From Zanthoxylum bungeanum (lineage: Eukaryota > Streptophyta > Magnoliopsida > Sapindales > Rutaceae): a stretch of DNA of 64,000 bases. The position numbers and the translations under genes are program-made. Below, in pieces: positions 56,006 to 64,000 of the stretch (its first letter is position 1; each line of letters begins with the position of its first letter). The notes below the pieces were generated by a model that had not been told where the DNA came from, made no database searches, and saw nothing but the letters and a program-made list of their open reading frames with translations. The stretch lies in the NCBI GenBank assembly GCA_019454045.1, contig SKCR01023806.1:620001-684000 (forward strand), in the 5' to 3' direction.

Positions 56006-56956
56006 TTATTTTCTGACTCTCTCCGACCTACGCGGTCCTTGTGTATTCGAACATAGTGGTACAGTCTCATCCCTGATGGACTGTTCATGTTCCGTTAAGG
56101 ATTCTGTGCCAGGAACAGTATCACTTTGATTTTCATCGAGTTCTATTTTCCTCTCACGTATCACCGAATTTAGGAATTCCTTCTCAAGGAAAACCGCATG
56201 TAGAGCAACAAATACTTTGTTCTCTTGTGGGTGATAGAAGTAATATCCTTTGGTTTCCCTAGGATATCCTACAAATAGGCATTTATCCGATTTCGGTTCA
56301 AGTTTGGTACCTTCCAAACGTTTGACGTATGTCCAGCAACCCCAAATCTTCAGGAATGAGAAACCCGGTTTCTTTCCTGTCCATATTTCATATGGAGTCT
56401 GTTGAACAGACTTTGACGGAACCTTATTCAAAATAAGTAGTGCACTGTTCAATGCATATCCCCAGAAGGAAATAGGTAGCTTTGTGCGACTCATCATAGA
56501 CCTTATCATGTCTAACAAAGTTCGGTTCTCCGTCCGGACACACCATTTAATTACGGTGTTCCTGGAGGAGTCCACTGTGAAAGAATACCATATTCTTTCA
56601 AGTAATCAAGAAACTCATTGCTTAAGTATTCGGCCACCATGGTCCGACCGTAATGTCTTAATACTTTTGCCGGTCTGTTTTTCTACTTTGTGTCGAAACT
56701 CTTTGAATTTCTCAAAAGTTTCTTACTTGTGTCTATAAGATACACATAATCATAACGTGATGCACCATTCGTAAAGGTTACGAAGTATTCATATCCACCT
56801 CTAGCCTGGCTAGACATGGGGCCCACATACGTCACTATGAACGAGGGCTAACAGTTCGGTTGCACGTGCACCCTTTCCACTAAAAGGTGATTTAGGCATC
56901 TTGCCTAATAAACAAGATTCGCAGACGTCATATGAATTTGGATCAAATCCGTCCAA
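56006..56956 (-). pseudogene. Copia C integrase remnant
   Basis: The open frame 56575-56006 contains RTENRTLLDMIRSMMSRTKL, PISFWGYALNSALLILNKVP, TPYEIWTGKKPGFSFLKIWG, DKCLFVGYPRETKGYYFYHP and the acidic linker to RT. The catalytic core lies in broken frames at 56576-56956 (segments for 'LLALVHSDVCG' near 56850 and 'IKTLRSDHGG' near 56650). Confidence 0.85.
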
Positions 56957-57802
56957 TTACCCACTCTTCGAAAGTGTGGATATACGTGTCTTGTTTATGT
57001 GTCCCAGACGACAATGCCACATGTAAGTTTCATCTTTTTTACTTACTTTAAGTCTTTTGTTTGTTACATTATATGTTTGAGATTGATTCATATTCAAAAT
57101 ATAAAGACCATTATTTGCATCAGCATTGCAAATTTCCATATCATTTTTATACATAAAACACCCAGTGTTTCTAAATACAAAAGTATACTCACATTGGGCT
57201 AGCATAGATACAGAAATAATATTCCTAGTCAAACTAGGTATATAATAACAGTCTGTAAGTTTAAGAACATGCCCCGAGGGAATTTCCAAAACAAAAGTGC
57301 CAACAGCCAAAACAGCGACCCGTGTCCCATTTCCAACGCTGAGGTCAATCTCTCCTGAGGCCAGTCTCCTGCTAATCTGCAGATCCTGCACATCAGTACA
57401 TATATGAGTACCACAACCAGAATCAAAAATCCAATTTTTAAAACTAGTAGTAGACATGTTTATATCTATAACAAACATACCTGAAGCCGGTGCCTTGCCC
57501 GCTTTGATTTCCTTCATGTGTGCCTTGTACTCGCGGCAGTCACGCTTCCAGTGACCCCGCTTCCCGCACTGCAGATATACATCTTGGGATTTGCCCTTAG
57601 GTTTCCCGAAACCCTTTGACGATTTGGCATTGCCCTTTTTCTTGACACCTCCAGTCGCCTTGGGCCAAGCCCTCGGAGTCTGAGATGTTGAAGCAAAGTG
57701 CGCCTCGCGCTTCTTGCCCTTAAGGAGCTCTTTTTCTGCTTCGCGCAGAGTGGACATCAACTCTCCAAGAGTTTGGTCTTGGTTCAACATGTTGTAGTTC
57801 AT
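56957..57802 (-). pseudogene. Copia C gag end, zinc knuckle, protease, GAG-pre-integrase
   Basis: A 281-residue open frame. A Lys-rich region is followed by YLQCGKRGHWKRDC, a CCHC knuckle whose first Cys is replaced by Tyr. The protease motif is WIFDSGCGTHIC (DSG), then SGHVLKLTDCYYIPSLTRNI and the GAG-pre-integrase TYMWHCRLGHINKTRISTL. The frame is in phase with gag upstream (57815-58294), separated by one TGA. It ends at a premature stop before integrase. Confidence 0.9.
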
Positions 57803-57814
57803 GATGAACCCACT

Positions 57815-58294
57815 TCAAGTGTCGGGGAGAGACTGTAGGATTAAATCTACTGAAGTCTCAGCCTCGAAGACGATGCCCATCTGTCCGAGCTGCTCAATGT
57901 CAGCAATCATCTGTGACACATGGTGCTCAACAAACCTACCCTCTGACATGCGAGCACGGAAGAGCTTCTTCTGAAACTCATATCTTTGTGATCTAAGATT
58001 AGATCGGTGAAGTTCATACAACTTCGCCATCATCTCATAGGGATCCAATCCCTTGTTTTGACGACGCAATTGCGGAGTCATAGCAGCAAGCATTACCGAT
58101 TGAGCAGTCGTGTTGTCATCGCTATGAGTCTTCCAAAGCTCTAGCTCAAGCAACTGATCAGGTTGGGGCTTAGGCCCAAGAGGTCTCTCTATAGTGTAGA
58201 GTAACTTCTCGGATCCCAGAACAATTCTGAGATTCATATCCCAGTCTTGAAAGTTTGTGACATTAAAGACATTGTCGCCCATGACAATATCCAT
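57815..58294 (-). pseudogene. Copia C gag, N-terminal part
   Basis: 159 residues from ATG 58294: NFQDWDMNLRIVLGSEKLLY, DDNTTAQSVMLAAMTPQLRR, YEMMAKLYELHRSNLRSQRY, VSQMIADIEQLGQMGI and LILQSLPD, a UBN2_2-type gag. It ends in TGA at 57815-57817, immediately continued in the same frame by SGFIMNYNML. A single base change therefore breaks an otherwise continuous gag. Confidence 0.92.
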
Positions 58295-60509
58295 AATGCT
58301 TAACTTTCCTGTAATCTTAACCGCAATAGTCCAACTATTCGATTAACGATGTATGGGTACAGTCTAACTGTTACAAGAAAAATAATAATATATTAGTCCA
58401 ACTAATAAAAATAATTGACGAAATAATTTTGAAAGCGCCTAAAGCTAAGTATTTGAACGAAATTGCAAATTCAATACTAGCCTCCCACTATTTTTTGGCA
58501 AGCCTCTAACCTATGTTGAGTACTCGGGAAACCTAGTTTCCTAGTGGGCTAGGATCCCGTTAAATAACACACAACCTTGACTTTGGCCAACAAGCTGTAT
58601 GATATTTAACTAGGTAGATCTCTAAGATCAATTGGATCTCATCCAATTCCTTGATCCGGTAGGTGGACCTCCAAGTCCGAAACATATATACAATATATAT
58701 GCCAATATATCCAATATATTTTCCTAACCTTTTTCCTTTGAATCAACTAAGCATTGGCTTTGGCACAACAAGCTTAATGATTCCAGTTAAGCGGAACTCA
58801 TTGACTTTGTAAAGCTTCGTAATTGATGTCGATGAACAAGAAGTGATCTTGACTTTGGCCAACAAATCACAACTTGGACAAGACATACGATATGGAACAA
58901 AGCCTTCATGATTCAAACACATCCGCGATGGACAAAGGTCTTGACTTTGGCCAACAAACCAGTGCCAATCTTGGATCTTGAGTAAGAATCACTCAATGGA
59001 AGGAAAACACTTAATATTTATTTAGGGTTTTTTGCGTAAATTGGCAACCAATTTATTATCTTTGTTAGGTCTCATCATACACCCTTAAGCATGCATTCTA
59101 AAAGCATAATAAGGCGCGGTAAATAAATTAATAATGATATGCGGATGGATATCTCACAGATTGTTCCTAGAACAAATCACTCTATTTCCTCTCCCCGGCT
59201 AGCACTATTCTAACTTCTACCCAATTACATAATACAATTAAAGAAACCTCATTAACATTGAGGGGAATTAGGTGAGAAGAGAATTACAAAGAATCAAGAG
59301 ATAAGGCTGGACACGCAGGTCCAATTTAATAAATTCTAAATTTACAATAATTTCCAAAATTGCCATTTCCCTTCTAATATCCATCCAATAGACATTATTC
59401 ATTCAACACATCCATGTATTCACATAAAGCATGTTATTCAATCAATCTAATCCAATTAATTAATCTTTGAATAAAGTGATCATCCAATGTTCAAACAACG
59501 ATTTGATTTGCGCGAGTCCAACTCGTTTAAGAATAAGTACTCAAAGTACGAATTCTTGAATTATATCGAACTACAATTTAAATCTAATTTAATTCGTATT
59601 CAATACTAATTCCATATTTAATTCCAAATTAAATAACTACACTTTTTAATGTGCATTTACGACTTAGATTCCAAATCTAATCTAAATGGGTCTCAAAGCC
59701 CAATTAACATCCAATGTCATTTAATTAAAGTCCAATGGCTTTCAATTAATTTCTTAAGGCATGGACATTGGTCAATATGAGTCAAACCCAAATACCAAAA
59801 CCCAAACAAGGAATCACCCTATTTGCCAAGAAACCAATTTAGGCCCATTAGGCCCAATTAAACATTAAAAGGCTCATTTTTCATATTTGGACTTAATGGA
59901 ATGGTTTAGGCCCAATTTGGATCCAATCCAATTGTCCTAAACCAACTTGGCACAACCAAGTCCATTAGGCCCAAATACAACATTATAAGCCCAATTCTAA
60001 ATTAAGCCCAATTAATCAAATTCTAAAATTCCAAATTTCATAATTTAATTAATTAAAGTGTATTGCATTAATTATTTATCTAAATTAACATTTCCAAAAA
60101 ATCAATTTAATTAATTAATCATGCTTTAATTTGTTCAACACATGTCCAACATTATTAAAGCAAAAATCATCTCATTTCATGCTTTGATGCTCACGGTATT
60201 TATAGGGATTTTTGTCCGATTTTGATTTCAATCCGATTGAATCTTAAATCATTATTTCCCAAGTCTTTAAACACATCCAATGGTCTTAAAACAAAAAATA
60301 CCATGACATTAGGGCATATCATCTATTCGGCCAAGCCAAAGTAATTGGGGAAAATTAATCCAATTCAATTTTCGTCAAATTGATCATGCATAACTCCAAG
60401 TTATTAACATACAAGCATAATCAAACAAACAATTTGATCAAAACATGCTCAAATCAAATTTACCCAAATTTTTGTATATTAACCACAAGTTCAATTTCAT
60501 GCTCATCAA
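58295..60509 (-). other. Copia C long untranslated leader
   Basis: 2.2 kb between the PBS and the gag ATG, with no ORF. It contains cttgactttggccaacaa three times (58576, 58848 and 58940) and several aagcccaatta-rich segments (59690-60010). Long leaders are known in some plant copia lineages, but this one could also hide a degraded insertion. Confidence 0.6.
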
Positions 60510-60522
60510 GGCTCTGATACCA
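60510..60522 (-). other. Primer-binding site (initiator tRNA-Met) of copia C
   Basis: The minus strand reads ..CCAACAA then TGGTATCAGAGCC immediately inside the 5' LTR. TGGTATCAGAGC is the classic complement to the 3' end of plant initiator tRNA-Met used by copia elements. Confidence 0.95.
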
Positions 60523-60523
60523 T

Positions 60524-62464
60524 TGTTGGTCTCTAAGACATTCCAAGATCATATAAAACAATGAAATCATGTGAATACGAAAGTAAAGTATGGCGGAATC
60601 ATACTTACAAAGAGCGGATGTTGGATGCGTTGAACACAAAAATTTGCCTTTGAGAAGTCCTCCAAGATTCGGCCAAGGTCCTCTTTGAATGTTGAATCCA
60701 AGCTCCAAGCTTTGATCTTTGATTCCAAGCTCAAGCGATTAGTTTCCCTAACACCTTGATATGATTCCTTTGGTGTGCTAGCAATAAGAAAAAATTGCAA
60801 CAATTCTTTCTTGTTCTTGATGGAGCTCACGGAAATGGAGCACAAATGGAGAGAGAGAGTTTTCTATTTGTTTTGTTTTTGTTTTCTAAAAACATAATAC
60901 CAAAAAACCTTCACAACTTTTGGTATATGCTTATCCAAAAGCATAAAGCAAAAAGGAGGGAAAATGGCATTCAATGCCTACAACAACTCTCATCATGAAT
61001 AGTGACTGGTTTGTCAATCACAAAAAGGTGACTTGACTTCCATCACTAAAGTGACAGACGATGTGACTTGCGATGTGACTTGTGGGCCGCACTTTAATTC
61101 AAAATGCGAGTGGGCCCGCAAACACTCCCGGGATCGGGTTCGCTAATTCCGAATTAACGAATTTTCCATTGCGACGTAATTAAATCAAATTTAATTAAAT
61201 AATTATGCCTAACAAAATTACTATTCACGTCGCTCGCGAATTAATTCTAAATTAATTCGTTAGCCCTAATTAAAATACAATTTTAATTCCGCGTCGAAAT
61301 CTAATTTCGTTTAATATATCAAATATATTATTTTATCGATTAATTCCAAATTAATAGTTCTCTCTCTTCAAATAGCATTTTAGCCTAGATAAAATTCTCC
61401 GTAATTAATCCTAGATTAATTATGTTCGAATCATACGTCATTGGTGAATCTTCGGGAAGCGACCCATGAGATCCCTGGATATGTTGGCAGTAAATCCGGT
61501 CCTCGGACTATCTGAATACGTACGTACTAGTACTACGTTTTTTTACAGATTTACGAGACATGATTGACTTCTAGCAAAGCATCGTGCCTAGCCAATTCTC
61601 TAGAAATATTCTTAAAGGAATATATAATCTATGTCAGGCGTAGTATACGTAGTATTGCGTATTACGATCTAGTATCGGATGTCACATGCAAGGCCTGGGG
61701 CTGGAATAGTGTCTGCCTCGTACGAAGCATATATCGGATTACAAGCAACTAGTCTCTTTAATCAGATAATCATGACCATGTCATATTATCCTGATGGTTG
61801 CAACCAATTTAGAGTATCAGTTATGTATCTCTGCGTGATCATCATCTCCGTATGACTGAAGTGATACTTCCATCTTGACATCACACACAATACACTACGA
61901 TTCTCAATAAGCCCAGAAGAGGCGTACACAGAACCTTTTAAAGTCCCGGATGACCAAAACCAAAGCGTATTGATAGTCGCAAGTACTAGCGATGCAAGTC
62001 TCAGGTTAAGACCAAATACATCTACCCTGATACGGATTCCTATAGACACATAGTCATACTACCAATGGGATTCGGCGAGGTCTATCCAGAGCGAAGCTGT
62101 TTCCGTACCATCGGTAAACACAACCTCCTATCACACTTGCATAAGTATCCAATACTTAAATATATGAGAACTATGATGTTACGCTTCCATAACACGCACA
62201 AGTGCAATACTAGTTTATTCCGCATTATCGATGTCCAATCTCGATAATACTACGACTAGGGATATTTAATGATTAAACCTTTATGATTGATATTATCTCA
62301 TATCTTATAATCTGGAACTAATCATATGGACTTTTATCATTTATATATTTAAGTAATCAAATTTCAAAATGATAAAATGTAATTTCCATTGTCACATAGT
62401 TAATTTGTATAAGAACCACAATGTCTTTTATAAATTGTGACGCTATGGTCATAATTGTCTAACA
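60524..62464 (-). repeat. 5' LTR of copia C (right copy)
   Basis: Same ends as the left copy (TGTTGGTCTC..GTCTAACA), followed on plus by the TSD TACCT and D2 integrase sequence. Scattered substitutions are seen against the left copy, for example caagcg/caaggg, ccttgat/ccttaat and tggcgg/tggcag. Confidence 0.95.
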
Positions 62465-63076
62465 TACCTTCCTTGATTCATCTAGACACTTGTATCGCTT
62501 GTGATCGGGGCTATATCCAATAAATATGCATTTCTTTATATGGAAATCAAACTTGTGCCTAGTATACTCTATTAAGAAATGAATGCAGACACATCCAAAA
62601 GGTTTAAGAAATGCATAATTAGGCTTTGTGTTGAATAGTGTTTCATAAGGACTTTTCAGTTTGAGAACTGGTGTTGGTAACCTATTAATGTGGAAAACGG
62701 AAGTGAAAAATAAATCCCACCAGTATTTGAGAGGTAGTTTGGATGAGCAAGAAGAGTTAAGCCTAACTCTACAGTGTGTCTGTGTTTTCTTTCTACCATT
62801 TCATTCTGGTTATGAGTATAAGGACAAGAATGTCTAAAATGAATCCTTTGGTTAGTTAGAAATTGAGTGAATGACCTGAATTTTCCCCTTCCCCCAATCT
62901 GATTGCAGTATTTTAATTTTGCTTTGAAATTATTTTTCTATTTGAAGTTTAAAGCATTTAAAGACTTCTAATGCTTCAGATTTGAACTTGAGGGGAAAGA
63001 TCCAAGTGTATCTAATGAAGTCATCTACAAAACTTATATAGTATTTATAACTAAGAGCAGTTTGAACTGGTGATGG
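62465..63076 (-). pseudogene. Copia D2 integrase part
   Basis: It continues D2 across the copia C insertion. The minus reading includes integrase core segments equivalent to ALSYKYYISFVDDFIRYTWI (near 63020-63060), an 'ILQSDWGKGKF' segment near 62890 where the family has SDNGGEF, and 'HNQNEMVERKHRH' near 62790. Several stops are present. The sequence stops abruptly at 63076 where a new LTR begins. Confidence 0.8.
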
Positions 63077-64000
63077 TGTTGGGGTTGGTGCTCAGAACGC
63101 CAATCCAGACCGTATTTATGTCTGATTCATGAATACGAACATCCCATTTTCCATAATATTACTTAATTATGGTTGCACCTCTTGTTTTTATATACGTATT
63201 CGATCTGATTACGATTAGATTGAAACTTAATGTGGTTTAGTGATATGTATATATTAGACAAAGGCCCGATAATATACAATGCATTACACAGTTACAAAGT
63301 TAGCTTGTAATTGACATTGGGAAGTGTCACTGCTAAATGTATATTATCAAATATAGTTTCTGGTCAAGATTTACTAACACGGGTCGGTTAGTCAAATCCG
63401 TTGAGACCAGTACATGTCGTATATCGAAACTTGGTCTGATGGTTTATCCCAATGAACCATAAGTCTATGGAGACTCGTATAGACGTGTAGGTGTTTATAA
63501 TAGATAAACACTGAACGACTCACCGAAGATTCTTAATGGATGGTACACCAACGTCAATAAGAATCTTCTCGGGTTGAGTAGCATAGTGGTCTTTCGACTT
63601 GAGATACAACTGTGGATGTATGAGACATCCTCCACACTTAGATGGCAGTCGCGTCACCGATCTATTTAGATCAGACATTCGCCTGTTCGTTGGGTGTGGA
63701 CTGATCCTCAGGATATCCTGTGTGTATCAAGATAGGATCCCCAAGTTCTGTGTACAGAGCATAGGTAGTCCATATATGATTAGCAGTATGTTAAATCTGT
63801 GGCCACAGTAAACTTCGGAAGTAAGTTCCGAATGTTATTTAGAGATTGCTAATAGATAAGTCGACGAGATAATACGGAGAGATTATACGTATGCAATGAC
63901 CTCGACCTGTATGATTCAGCTAGTTTATCTGTGGTCGTCATAATTTACGGGTGGGTAAATTATGGACACGAATAGATTTTGTGACGGATATACCTGAATC
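63077..64000 (+). mobile_element. LTR start of another element (E), runs off the window
   Basis: TGTTGGGGTTGGTGCTC begins exactly where D2 homology ends, next to gatgg as the candidate left TSD. Reverse-complement similarity to 3990-4330 (gttgggtgtggactgatcc near 63688; gtacatgtcgtatatcg near 63410) places it in the same LTR group as 1-4548 and 24591-27127 but in the opposite, plus orientation. There is no coding sequence. The ORF at 63599-63811 is not supported. Confidence 0.65.

Larger units (their letters stand above)
52420..62464 (-). mobile_element. Copia element C, nested in D2, minus
   Basis: LTRs of 1944 bp (52420-54363) and 1941 bp (60524-62464) are flanked by a perfect TSD TACCT (52415-52419 and 62465-62469). 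Orientation is fixed by a TGGTATCAGAGC primer-binding site inside the right LTR and a purine tract inside the left one. The minus-strand order is 5' LTR, long leader, gag, protease, integrase, RT, RNase H, 3' LTR. LTRs differ by a few percent by eye and the coding region has stops, so it is older than the Ty3 element in A. Confidence 0.97.

Overview
This window is nuclear DNA of a flowering plant, most likely a eudicot. The evidence is AT-rich intergenic sequence, plant GT-AG introns, a NAC transcription factor, a cytosolic ribosomal protein S2 gene with telo-box promoter motifs, tRNA-derived SINEs, a CACTA-type MITE and many nested LTR retrotransposons. No bacterial, organellar, rRNA, tRNA or CRISPR feature is visible. 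I cannot name the species.

Host genes are few. They are RPS2 (20806-22531, two exons, plus); a two-exon gene for a 78-residue protein resembling a conserved plant mitochondrial protein (36548-36998, plus, with an inferred 5'UTR intron of about 2.4 kb); a divergent three-exon NAC gene (40456-41748, minus); a tandem pair of small single-exon genes (44146-44487 and 45948-46267, minus), the second frameshifted; and a membrane-protein gene fragment cut off at a retrotransposon LTR (17931-18100, minus).

The rest is layered transposable elements. (i) 1-4548 looks like a long LTR in minus orientation, split by a Tat/Ogre-like solo LTR (1742-3872, TSD GATCC) that carries seven G-boxes. (ii) Copia A (about 6080-17930) is split by a young Ty3/gypsy element at 7973-15072 (TSD ACTGT). 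(iii) Copia B (23154-32257, TSD ATAGT) contains a 2.5-kb solo LTR (24591-27127, TSD GACCC) and a SINE (31428-31606, 16-bp TSD). (iv) Two truncated copia elements, D1 and D2 (minus), lie head to tail at 46565-52419. D2 is split by copia C (52420-62464, TSD TACCT, 1.94-kb LTRs, initiator-Met PBS) and resumes at 62465. (v) Another LTR starts at 63077 and runs off the window.

The most interesting object is the young element at 7973-15072. Its LTRs differ by about one substitution, yet gag, protease, RT and RNase H are absent and the 5' LTR abuts the integrase region directly. Behind the integrase, on the opposite strand, is an intact three-exon gene for about 694 residues (10126-12372): a Transposase_28-like domain, basic NLS-like clusters, a coiled coil and an acidic tail. 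Its own TATA box lies just before a roughly 1.2-kb array of 110-bp repeats with 441-bp higher-order structure. This layout fits the Retand/Tat type of Ty3 element, but here the antisense gene is better preserved than the sense-strand machinery.
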